A DNA stretch of 55,023 nucleotides from CAZOBJ01 sp964577825 (GTDB lineage: Bacteria; Planctomycetota; SZUA-567; JAFGNG01). The notes under the pieces are model-generated. The model saw only the letters and a list, made by a program, of their open reading frames with translations, was not told the DNA's origin and did no database searches. The stretch lies in NCBI GenBank assembly GCA_964577825.1, contig CAZOBJ010000010.1, positions 1 to 55,023 of the forward strand, in the 5' to 3' direction. A program made the translations under genes and the position numbers. Of this stretch, positions 31,521-39,598 are shown piece after piece. Positions within the stretch are counted from its first letter, which is position 1, and each line of letters starts with the position of its first letter.

Positions 31521-32783
31521 CTAGGCGGAAATGGTCTCCTCCAGGAGGGCGACCGTGCGGTCGGTGGCCCCTTGCAGGGACCGAGCCGCCTCGCGGGCGC
31601 GCGCTCCCTGGGCCCGGGAAGCGTGCGGGTCGGCCAGGAGCACGGCCACCGCGCCAGCGAGCACGTGCACGTCGGCCTCGGGCAGGCGCACCGCTCCGCG
31701 CGCCTGCTCCAGGGTGCGGGCTGCCCCGGCCCAGTTGTGCACCTCGGGCCCGTAGACCACGGGCCGGCCCAGGGCCGCGGGCTCGAGCATGCTGTGCCCG
31801 CCCACGGCCGCGTCGAAGGTTCCGCCCACGAACACCACCTCGGCCGCGCGGTAGAGCGCGGCGAGCTCGCCCATGGTGTCCACGAGCACAACCGGTGCCC
31901 CCGCAGGCGCGGGGCCGCGGCTGCGCCGCCACACCGACAGGTCCGCCGGCACGCGCCGCTCCACCGCGTCGCAGCGCTCCGGGTGGCGCGGCACGAGCAC
32001 GAGGCGCAGGTCCGCGAACCGCGCGCGCAGCTCGGCGAACGCGGCGAGCACCGCCTCCTCCTCGCCGGGATGGGTGCTGCCGGCCACCCACAGCCGGCCG
32101 CCGCCCAGGTCCGCGCGCAGGCGGTCCGCCTCGGCGGGCCGCTCGTCGAAGTCCAGGCCGTCGGCCTTCAGGCTTCCCACCACCCGGATGCGCTCCTCGT
32201 CCACGCCCGCCGCGCGCAGCCGCGCCGCGCCGCCCTCGTCCTGCGCGGCCCAGGCGGCCACGCGCCCGAGCATCCGCCGGGCCAGAGGCCCGAACGCACG
32301 GAGCCGGCGCACGCTGCGCTCGGTGATGCGCACGTTGGCCACGACCACGGGCACGCCCCGGCGCGCGGCCTCCGACAGGAACGCGGGCCACACCTCCAGC
32401 TCCATGAGCACCACGGCCGCGGGGCGCACGGTGTCGAACGCCCGGCGCACGGCCCACGAGAAGTCGAGGGGATAGTAGAAGACCGACTCCGCGCCGAAGT
32501 GCTCGCAGGCGACCTGGCGGCCCGTGGCCGTGGTGGTGGACACGCGCACGGCCCAGTGCGGGTGCGCCCCTGCGAACGCGCCAACGAGCGGGCGCGCGGC
32601 CAGGGTCTCGCCCACGCTCACCCCGTGGACCCACAGGGCGGGCCGCCCGCCCGGACCGAGATGCGCGGGCAGGCGGCCCAGCTTTTCCGGGGCGTGGGGG
32701 CCGTACTTGCCGGTCACGGCCCGGTGGTACAGGTAGTGCGGCCCCAGGGTGAGCGCATAGGCCGCGTCAAGGGCCACCCCCAT
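31521..32783 (-). CDS. waaA: 3-deoxy-D-manno-octulosonic acid (Kdo) transferase
   Basis: A 420-residue GT30 enzyme that adds Kdo to lipid A precursors at the inner membrane. The N-terminal region carries the membrane-associated helix, then LWVHGVSVGE with the catalytic Glu, STTTATGRQVA, YPLDFSWAVRRAF and ELEVWPAFL. The donor domain has GSTHPGEEEAVL, LVPRHPER, VFVGGTFDAAVGGHSMLEPAALG and PVVYGPEVHNW. All are strongly conserved in WaaA. Its presence implies an LPS-type outer membrane. The ATG at 32783 follows GAGGAGGGGC. It lies 20 bases downstream of the DUF4139 gene on the same strand. Confidence 0.92.
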   Translation of the reverse strand: MGVALDAAYALTLGPHYLYHRAVTGKYGPHAPEKLGRLPAHLGPGGRPALWVHGVSVGETLAARPLVGAFAGAHPHWAVRVSTTTATGRQVACEHFGAESVFYYPLDFSWAVRRAFDTVRPAAVVLMELEVWPAFLSEAARRGVPVVVANVRITERSVRRLRAFGPLARRMLGRVAAWAAQDEGGAARLRAAGVDEERIRVVGSLKADGLDFDERPAEADRLRADLGGGRLWVAGSTHPGEEEAVLAAFAELRARFADLRLVLVPRHPERCDAVERRVPADLSVWRRSRGPAPAGAPVVLVDTMGELAALYRAAEVVFVGGTFDAAVGGHSMLEPAALGRPVVYGPEVHNWAGAARTLEQARGAVRLPEADVHVLAGAVAVLLADPHASRAQGARAREAARSLQGATDRTVALLEETISA

Positions 32784-32803
32784 CGCCCCTCCTCGCACCG
32801 GGT

Positions 32804-34567
32804 CTAGAACTTGGCGGCCGGGATCTGCTGCTGGCGCATCTTCCCTTGGTAGCGGTCGGCCTGCACTTCCAGCTGCTCCACCCGGGCCGCGTTGAGCATT
32901 TGCAGCTGATGCCGGCGCTCGGTCGGGTACTCGATGGTGAACTCGAACTCGATGGTCTCGGTCTCGCCCTGTTCGAGCTCGAAGTCCCAGGTCAGCTCGC
33001 CCGGGAACTGGGCGCCGCGCAACGCCGCGCGCGCGGACCGGCCGTACTCGACCTCCACTTCCGGGTCGCGGCTGATAGGCAGCTGGTCGCGCACGGTCAC
33101 GTTCGCCGGGCGCTCGCCGTAGTTGGTGACCTCGATCAGGAACTCGTTCGTGGTCGCGGTGCGGTTGCCCCAGTGCCTGCGCTCGACCTCGTCCTCCACC
33201 AGGCGCAGGGACACGCGCACGGACTCGTCCACCCCCAGGCCCAGCTCGATCTCTTCGCCGGGCGCGGTCATGTCCAGCCGCCCGCGGCCCACGAAGCTGC
33301 CGCCCACCACCACGTCCACGGGCCCCGCGAGCAGGGGGAACGGCGCTCGGTTCTCGCCCTTCGCGTGCAGGAACGCGTGCGGCAGCACCTTGGGCACGGC
33401 CACGTGGGTGAGGGCGACCGGGGTCTGGATCTCGGCCACGGCGATGCGGTGGGCCTGGTCGTCGGAGGGGATGTCCACCTCCGCGGACGCGCTGAACACG
33501 GTGGCCACGCCGCTCGCAGCCACGCCGGGCGGGGCCGGGGGCGCCGCGGGGGCCTCTGCCGGTCTTTCCGGCTCTGCCGCCAAACGGTCCATCGCCGCTC
33601 CTCGACCCGCCGCTTCAGCCTCGCGCTTTCGCCCCCTGGACGGAGCCGTGCGCAGGTACCAGGGCTTCAGCTCGGGCACGTCCGTGCCCAGGTCCGGCCG
33701 CGCGGTGGAGAGCTTCAGGTCCACGCCCATCCAGTCTTCGCCGGTCTGCTGGCGCACCGCGCCCAGGACCTCCAGGCGCACGTGCTTGCCCGCCACGTCC
33801 GCGGCGGCCCGGTACGCGGGCTGCCACGAGGCGCCGGGCACGTTGTAGCTGAGCCGCACCGCCGCGTCGCCGGGCTCCTGTGCGGAGACCGTGGCGTAGA
33901 CCCGGGTCTCGTAGTCCGCGTCCGGGCTCTTGCGCCGGATGTCGCTCAGCTTGCGCCGCGCCTCGGCGAGGTCGTGCTCCAGGCCGCGCTTCTTCTTGGT
34001 GAGCTCGCGGATCTCCTGGCGCGCGGTCTCGGTGCGCTGCTGCGCCAGGTCGATCGCCTGGCCCCAGGCCTCGGGCTGGAGCCGGTTTTCGGCCTTCTCG
34101 GCCGCCGCGGCCTGGGCGGTGTGCCGACGCATCTGCTGGACGAACTCGACCGTCTCCGACCGGCTCTGGATCGACTCCTGCACGCCGCGCAGGGCGAGCT
34201 CCAGGTCGAAGACCGCCTCCTCCTGGGCGCGCAGCTCCTGGCGGTGCTCGGCGCGGCGGGTCTCGAGCATCTTCTCGTCGACGAGCGTACGCCGCGTCTC
34301 CACGCTCTCCAGCCGCGTGCCCGGCGCGTCCACGGTCACCTGCACGCTCGACGGGTCGGCCCTCGGCGGCAGGGGCGCCGAGCGCAGCGCCTGCGTGCCC
34401 CGGACCAGGTCCGCGCGCCCGGCGCGGGTGACCCGCGCCAGCCCGGCCGTGTACACGGTCACCGACTCGACGGTGCCCTGGACGTCCGTCTCGGCCGCGT
34501 CCACGGGCGCGGCAAGCGCCCCGGCCACGGCCAGTCCCGCAATCGCCATCCGCATTGCCCCGCGCAT
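32804..34567 (-). CDS. DUF4139/DUF4140 (MuiA-like) secreted protein
   Basis: A 587-residue protein. A signal peptide (MAIAGLAVAGALAAPVDAA) ends near residue 24. A DUF4140 domain follows (VESVTVYTAGLARVTRAG), then a coiled coil (about residues 100-210, Glu/Arg/Gln-rich) and DUF4139 (RLSYNVPGASWQPAYRA, DWMGVDLKLSTARP, EFLIEVTNYGERPANVTV, QLPISRDPEVEV). A low-complexity Pro/Ala linker lies near residue 350. The family is named after the mucoidy inhibitor MuiA, and its biochemical role is unknown. The start has AAGGAGAAGG at ideal spacing. Co-transcription with waaA is likely. Confidence 0.82.
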   Translation of the reverse strand: MRGAMRMAIAGLAVAGALAAPVDAAETDVQGTVESVTVYTAGLARVTRAGRADLVRGTQALRSAPLPPRADPSSVQVTVDAPGTRLESVETRRTLVDEKMLETRRAEHRQELRAQEEAVFDLELALRGVQESIQSRSETVEFVQQMRRHTAQAAAAEKAENRLQPEAWGQAIDLAQQRTETARQEIRELTKKKRGLEHDLAEARRKLSDIRRKSPDADYETRVYATVSAQEPGDAAVRLSYNVPGASWQPAYRAAADVAGKHVRLEVLGAVRQQTGEDWMGVDLKLSTARPDLGTDVPELKPWYLRTAPSRGRKREAEAAGRGAAMDRLAAEPERPAEAPAAPPAPPGVAASGVATVFSASAEVDIPSDDQAHRIAVAEIQTPVALTHVAVPKVLPHAFLHAKGENRAPFPLLAGPVDVVVGGSFVGRGRLDMTAPGEEIELGLGVDESVRVSLRLVEDEVERRHWGNRTATTNEFLIEVTNYGERPANVTVRDQLPISRDPEVEVEYGRSARAALRGAQFPGELTWDFELEQGETETIEFEFTIEYPTERRHQLQMLNAARVEQLEVQADRYQGKMRQQQIPAAKF

Positions 34568-34673
34568 GGGCCTTCTCCTTGTTCCCGAGCGCCCGCGCAC
34601 ACCGCGGGCCACAGAGGTAGACGTCTTCGGCCGCCCCAGGGGTCTGGAGATTCGCGCGTCGCGCGCGGCGGCG

Positions 34674-37600
34674 CTACCGGCCGCAGCACTTCTTGTACTT
34701 GCGTCCCGACCCGCACGGGCAGGGGGCGTTGCGCGGGATCTTCTCTTCCGTGCGCACGATAGTGACGGGCTTGGCGCTCTCGTCGGTCGCGCCCGCGCCG
34801 GCGCCGGCGGTGCGCGAGGCCTCTTCGTACGCGCCGAAGGTGTCGTGGATGGTCTCGGAGATGTCCGCGGTCTCCTGGAGCTCCATCTCCTCCTCGGCCG
34901 GGGCCGGGCGGACCTTCATGGCCAGGCCCACCACCTCCTCGCGGTGGCTGTCCCACAGCTCCGCGAACATCTCGTACCCCTCGCGCTTGTAGATGAGCTT
35001 GGGGTCCTGGCCCGCGAAGCTGCGCAGGTGGATGCTCTCCTTGAGCAGGTCCATGGCGTACAGGTGGTCCATCCACTTGCGGTCCAGGGTCTGAAGCAAG
35101 AGGTACTTCTCGATCTGGCGCTGGTCCTTTTCCCCGAGCTCCTGCTCCTTGGCCGCGTAGGCCGCGTCGACGCGGCCCAACAGATCCGCGCGGATGTCGG
35201 CGTGCTCTTCGAGCATGCGGTCGATTTCCTCGGGCTCGACCTCGACAAGCAGCTCGTCGCGCAGCCACGCGGCGAACGCGGGCAGGTCGCGCTCGGCCGG
35301 ACCCGCGTCGATGGCCGCCTGGGTGGAGAGGTGGTGCTCCAGGCTCTCCTCGAAGTAGTCGCGGATCGTGTCGCGCAGGCCGCGCTCGCGCAGCCAGGCC
35401 TGGCGGCGGTCGTACACGATCATGCGCTGCTCGTTCATCACGGAGTCGTACTCGAGCAGGTTCTTGCGGATCTCGAAGTTGCGCTCCTCCACCTTGCGCT
35501 GGGCCCGCTCGATCGACCGCGAGACCATGCCGTGCTCCAGGGGCATGCCGTCGGAGAGCCCGATCTTGCGCAGGATGGCCTTGACCCGGTCCGGGGCGAA
35601 GATGCGCATCAGGTCGTCGTCGAGGCTGAGGAAGAACCGGCTCGACCCGGGGTCGCCCTGGCGCGCGCATCGGCCGCGCAGCTGGTTGTCGATGCGCCGG
35701 GCCTCGTGGCGCTCGGTGCCCACCACGTGCAGGCCCCCGAGGTCGGCCACCCGGTCGGTGACGGACAAGGGGTGCAGGCCCAGCTCCTGCCACCGGGCCT
35801 CCAGGAGGCGGCGCCACTCCTCGGGCTCGCGGCTCTCGAAGGGCTCCTCGTCGTCGAGCCAGTGCTCGCACCAGGCCCGCAGGCACAGGTGCTCGAGGTG
35901 TTCGAGCGGCATGTCGGCGCTCGCCTCCTTGGGCGCGAGCCGCCACCGCTTCCATTGGTCGACCAGGGTCGCCCGGTCGACGGTGCTCAGCCGGATGTCC
36001 GTGCCGCGGCCGGCCATGTTCGTGGCGATGGTCACGTGCCCGAACTGGCCGGCCTGGGCCACGATCTGGGCCTCGCGCGCGTGGTGCTTGGCGTTGAGGA
36101 CCTCGTGCTCGATGCCCCGGCGGGAGAGCAATTCGCTCAGGTACTCGGAGCGCTCGATGGACACCGTGCCGATGAGCAACGGCCGGCCCATGGCGTGGAC
36201 CTGGGCCACGTGCTCCACGATGGCGGCGTACTTCTCCTTCTCGGTCCCGTAGATGAGGTCGGGCCAGTTCTTGCGCAAGAGCGGCCGGTTCGTGGGCACG
36301 CTCACGGGTTCGAGCTCGTAAATGCTCAGGAACTCCTTGGCCTCGGTCATGGCCGTGCCGGTCATGCCCGCGAGCTTGTCGTAGAGCTTGAAGAAGTTCT
36401 GGAACGTGATCGTGGCGATGGTCTGGCTCTCTTCCTTGATGCGCAGGTGCTCCTTGGCCTCCACGGCCTGGTGCAGGCCGTCCGACCACCGCCGGCCCTC
36501 CATCAGGCGGCCGGTGAACTCGTCCACGATAACGACCTGCCCGTTCTGCACCACGTAGTGGTGGTCGCGGCGGTACAGGCTGTTGGCGCTCAGGGCGTTG
36601 TTGATGTAGTGCAGCCAGTCCAGGTTCGCGCCCGTGTACAGGTCCTTGATGCCCAACAGTTGCAGCACCCGGTTCTGGCCCTGCTCGGTGAGCTTGACCG
36701 AGTGGTCGCGCTCGGAGTACACGTAGTCGGCGCCCTCCTCGCCCTGGACCCGGGCTTCCTCGCGCTCGGAGCCCTTGCGCATGAGCTCCTGGATGGCCTC
36801 GTCGACCTGGTTCTGATCGCGTCCCTTGAGCTTGCGGGCCACTCGGTCGGCCGCGTAGTACTTGTCCGTGGCCTGCTCGGCGGACCCGGAGATGATCAAG
36901 GGCGTGCGCGCCTCGTCGATGAGGATCGAGTCCACCTCGTCGATGATCGCGTACACGCGGTCGCGCTGGACCTGCTCGTCGGCGTGGACCTTCAGGTGGT
37001 CGCGCAGGTAGTCGAACCCGAACTCGTTGTTCGTGCCGTAGGTCACGTCGCACGCGTACTGAGGGATCCGCTCCGCCGAGCCCATGGACGCCTGGATCGC
37101 GCCCACGGTCAGGCCCAGGAACTCGTACAGGGGCCGGTTCCACTCGCACCCGCAGGTCACGAGGTAGTCGTTGGTGGTCACCACGTGCACGCCCCGGCCC
37201 ACGGGCACGAGGTTCGTGAACCCCCGCGCGTAGTCCTCGGGCGCCAGCTCCTCGGCCAGGCGCCACGGGGACTCGGCATCCTCGCGCACGAACGGGCGGA
37301 AGGCCCACCGTTGCGGGTCCGGGCCCTGGACCTCGCGCGCAATGGCCGTCCACCGGTCGCTGGGGACCAGGCCATTGAGATACGCCGGGAGCGTGGCCAC
37401 CAGGGTCTTGCCTTCGCCGGTGACCATCTCCGCGATGCGGCCCTGGTGGAGCACGATCCCGCCCAGGACCTGCACGTCGAAGTGGCCCATGAACCGGATG
37501 TCGTGGCCGACCCACTTGTCGTGGACCATCTTGCGCTCGCCCAGGGACCGGTGCGAGGCCTCGCGGCAGATGGCGAACGCTTCGAACAAGAGCTCGTCCA

Positions 37601-37805
37601 GGGGCTCGCCCTGCACGAACCGCCGGCGCAACTCGTCGGTCTTCTTGGGAAAGTCCTCGTCGGCCAGGGCCTGGGCCATGGGATAATGGCCCTTCACGCG
37701 CTCCACGAGCGGCCAGAGCTGGCGCAACCGCCGCTCGTTGGCCGACCCGAACACGCGCGAGAGGACCTTCGCCGCGCCGCCGAGAACCGTATCGCTGACT
37801 GTCAC
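34674..37805 (-). CDS. secA: Preprotein translocase ATPase SecA
   Basis: A 1043-residue translocation motor. Walker A TGEGKT lies at residues 129-134 and the DEAD-type box is IIDEVDSILIDEARTPLI. PLLIGTVSIERSE, ATNMAGRGTDI, GGLHVVGTERHEARRIDNQLRGR and QGDPGSSRFFLSLDDDL form the second ATPase domain. The C-terminal zinc motif is APCPCGSGRKYKKCC. It is longer than E. coli SecA (901) because of two insertions: about 58 residues at 147-204, between Walker A and VHVVTTNDYL, and about 60 residues before GGLHVV. The usual A-R-R-D after NDYL is replaced by VTCGCEWN. A strong upstream promoter supports the ATG at 37805. Confidence 0.95.
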   Translation of the reverse strand: MTVSDTVLGGAAKVLSRVFGSANERRLRQLWPLVERVKGHYPMAQALADEDFPKKTDELRRRFVQGEPLDELLFEAFAICREASHRSLGERKMVHDKWVGHDIRFMGHFDVQVLGGIVLHQGRIAEMVTGEGKTLVATLPAYLNGLVPSDRWTAIAREVQGPDPQRWAFRPFVREDAESPWRLAEELAPEDYARGFTNLVPVGRGVHVVTTNDYLVTCGCEWNRPLYEFLGLTVGAIQASMGSAERIPQYACDVTYGTNNEFGFDYLRDHLKVHADEQVQRDRVYAIIDEVDSILIDEARTPLIISGSAEQATDKYYAADRVARKLKGRDQNQVDEAIQELMRKGSEREEARVQGEEGADYVYSERDHSVKLTEQGQNRVLQLLGIKDLYTGANLDWLHYINNALSANSLYRRDHHYVVQNGQVVIVDEFTGRLMEGRRWSDGLHQAVEAKEHLRIKEESQTIATITFQNFFKLYDKLAGMTGTAMTEAKEFLSIYELEPVSVPTNRPLLRKNWPDLIYGTEKEKYAAIVEHVAQVHAMGRPLLIGTVSIERSEYLSELLSRRGIEHEVLNAKHHAREAQIVAQAGQFGHVTIATNMAGRGTDIRLSTVDRATLVDQWKRWRLAPKEASADMPLEHLEHLCLRAWCEHWLDDEEPFESREPEEWRRLLEARWQELGLHPLSVTDRVADLGGLHVVGTERHEARRIDNQLRGRCARQGDPGSSRFFLSLDDDLMRIFAPDRVKAILRKIGLSDGMPLEHGMVSRSIERAQRKVEERNFEIRKNLLEYDSVMNEQRMIVYDRRQAWLRERGLRDTIRDYFEESLEHHLSTQAAIDAGPAERDLPAFAAWLRDELLVEVEPEEIDRMLEEHADIRADLLGRVDAAYAAKEQELGEKDQRQIEKYLLLQTLDRKWMDHLYAMDLLKESIHLRSFAGQDPKLIYKREGYEMFAELWDSHREEVVGLAMKVRPAPAEEEMELQETADISETIHDTFGAYEEASRTAGAGAGATDESAKPVTIVRTEEKIPRNAPCPCGSGRKYKKCCGR

Positions 37806-37927
37806 GCGCCCCTCCTTTGCGGCCGGTCCACCTGGGCGCAGAACACGCCTTGCCTCTGCATATGTCGGGAAACCGGGGCACCATCCCTCTGGACCCGGCC
37901 CCGCCCGGCGGGCATGCCGCTTCTGTA

Positions 37928-37956
37928 CGTATAGCCGGGGTGCGAGGTAATGTCAA
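37928..37956 (-). promoter_or_regulatory. Promoter for secA
   Basis: On the minus strand TTGACA (37956-37951), a 17-base spacer and TATACG (37933-37928). It is a near-consensus sigma70-type promoter. The leader to the ATG at 37805 is about 115 bases and contains inverted GCCCGCCGGGC-type sequence that could fold. Confidence 0.75.
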
Positions 37957-38033
37957 TGCCGCGCGGGGCCGGGGATTTCCGGTGGCGCGCGGCGCGCGAG
38001 GCGGTATCATGGGCCCGGATCGGAGGGAGAACC

Positions 38034-38522
38034 ATGGATCACCGGGTCGGGTTCGGTACGGACCTGCACAGACTGGCGCCCGGCCGTCCGCTCGTGCTCG
38101 GGGGCGTGCACCTGCCCGAGGCGGCGGCCGGGGCGGTGGGGCACTCGGACGGGGACGCGCTCCTGCATGCGGTCACCGACGCCCTGTTCGGGGCCCTGGC
38201 CGAGGGTGACATCGGCGAGCACTTCCCGGACACCGCAGAGGAGAACCGCGACCGCGACTCCACCGAGTTCCTGGCCGCGGCCATGGCGCGGGTGCGCGCG
38301 CGGGGGTGGCGCGTGGCCAACCTGGACGCGGTCGTGGATCTGGAACGTCCGCGGCTCGGGCCCCAAAAGCGGGCCATGCGCGCGCGCATCGCCGCGTTGT
38401 GCGGGTGCACCGAGGCCCAGGTGGGCGTCAAGGCCAAGACGGGCGAGGGCCTGGACGCGGTGGGCCGGGGCGAGGCCGTGGCCGCACAGGCGGTGGTGCT
38501 GCTCGAACGACAGGGTCGATGA
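38034..38522 (+). CDS. ispF: 2-C-methyl-D-erythritol 2,4-cyclodiphosphate synthase
   Basis: A 162-residue enzyme of the MEP isoprenoid pathway. Metal ligands are visible in GTDLH (Asp10, His12) and LLHAVTDALFGA. GHSDGDALLHA, GDIGEHFPDT and GVKAKTGEGLDAVGRGE are family signatures. It forms a trimer in the cytosol. CGGAGGGAGAACC precedes the ATG at 38034. No ispD is fused or adjacent, unlike in many genomes. Its stop is four bases from the convergent membrane protein stop. Confidence 0.95.
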   Translation: MDHRVGFGTDLHRLAPGRPLVLGGVHLPEAAAGAVGHSDGDALLHAVTDALFGALAEGDIGEHFPDTAEENRDRDSTEFLAAAMARVRARGWRVANLDAVVDLERPRLGPQKRAMRARIAALCGCTEAQVGVKAKTGEGLDAVGRGEAVAAQAVVLLERQGR

Positions 38523-38526
38523 ACGA

Positions 38527-39402
38527 TCAGGCGGCCGCGAGGTCGGCGGCCGCGGGCGCCTCGCGCCGGGGCGCGGTCTCGAGCGCGCGTGGCCAGACCA
38601 TGGCCGCGAGCACCCTGCGGTCGCGGTCCGCGTCCAGGCACACGAGCACGAAGTCCACGCCCGCCTCGCCGCTCAGGCCCAGGCGCCGGCGCGCGCGGGA
38701 CAGAAACCGGCGCGCCCAGTCGCCGTACCGCCCGTCGAGCACCGCGGAGAGCGCATACCCGTCCGATGGTCCGTCGAGCACGAGCGCCCAGTGGGGCAGG
38801 TGGTCCACGTGCTGGACGCGGCGCGCCGTGGCCCCGGGCAGGCACAGGTCGCGCACGCCGTAGGGAAGCGACGCGTGCAGCGTGCGCCACAGGGCCGTCT
38901 CCTGGGCCACGTCCGCCAACGCCGGGCCGGTGTAGAAGAGGTGCATGTACGCGGGCGGGCTCTCGGTCGCCGGCCGCAAGAGCCACTGCCCCCGGTAGAG
39001 CCAGTTGCGCAGGAACGCGCCCCAGCGCAGCCGTCCGAACACCGAACGGGGCAGGTGCAGGGCGAGGTAGGCCCGCTCGTCCTCCGACAGGCCCAGGGAC
39101 CAGCGTAACAGCCCGTTGGCCGCGGCGAAGAGCGCCCCGGCCAGGCCCAGCGCCACGGGCACGGCCGCGGCCAGGAACAGGACCACGGCCTGGACCTGTA
39201 CGCCGCCCGTGCCGACCACCAGAATCCATAGACCGGCCAGGGCGCCGAGCGCGACGAGGCCCGCCACGGGCCCGAGCACCGCCGGGCGCACGAGCCACAC
39301 GGTCCACGCCGCGGCGCTCACCCGGCGCACCAGGGTGCGCAGCATGTGCTCGCCCTGGGCGCGCGCCGGGTCTGAATCAGCGAGTTCGGAGACTGCGGCC
39401 AT
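38527..39402 (-). CDS. Hypothetical membrane protein
   Basis: A 291-residue protein of unknown function. Two hydrophobic spans (PVAGLVALGALAGLWILVV and AVVLFLAAAVPVALGLAGALF) lie around residues 45-95. A soluble region follows with WSLGLSEDERAYLALHLPR, LFYTGPALADVAQ and WALVLDGPSDGYALSAVL. No catalytic motif is recognised. The start at 39402 is the first ATG after GTG; GAGGACC is upstream. A perfect GCCGATAA -10 of the motility sigma factor lies about 50 bases upstream, which hints at co-regulation with flagellar genes. Confidence 0.65.
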   Translation of the reverse strand: MAAVSELADSDPARAQGEHMLRTLVRRVSAAAWTVWLVRPAVLGPVAGLVALGALAGLWILVVGTGGVQVQAVVLFLAAAVPVALGLAGALFAAANGLLRWSLGLSEDERAYLALHLPRSVFGRLRWGAFLRNWLYRGQWLLRPATESPPAYMHLFYTGPALADVAQETALWRTLHASLPYGVRDLCLPGATARRVQHVDHLPHWALVLDGPSDGYALSAVLDGRYGDWARRFLSRARRRLGLSGEAGVDFVLVCLDADRDRRVLAAMVWPRALETAPRREAPAAADLAAA

Positions 39403-39452
39403 CACGGTCCTCGCGCAGCGGGGGGCCGGTTCGCGGCCCGATCCGTGTATGG

Positions 39453-39481
39453 TTATCGGCCGCGGGCGGCGGGCCGCTTGA
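39453..39481 (-). promoter_or_regulatory. Possible sigma28-type promoter for the membrane protein gene
   Basis: GCCGATAA (39460-39453, minus strand) matches the FliA -10 exactly. The -35 is poor: TCAA at a spacing of 17 instead of TAAA at 15. Only the -10 supports this call. Confidence 0.3.
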
Positions 39482-39525
39482 GCCAAGTTCCCGCGCGCAG
39501 GACGCGTCCGCCCAGGGCGCGCGGC

Positions 39526-39553
39526 TTGCAAACCGGCCGCCGTGGGCTACAAT
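39526..39553 (+). promoter_or_regulatory. Promoter for the EF-G paralogue gene
   Basis: TTGCAA (39526-39531), a 16-base spacer and TACAAT (39548-39553). It lies 45 bases before the ATG at 39599 and has the same TTGCA/TACAA character as the candidate at 54317. Confidence 0.65.
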
Positions 39554-39598
39554 GCCTGGTTCTCGCGCACTTGACCGGACCAGAGCGAGGACGCCCGC

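Noticed and set aside
33930..37934. Open frame of 1334 codons on the plus strand
   Set aside because: It is antisense to the DUF4139 gene and secA; its His/Val/Leu-rich composition is a frame shadow.
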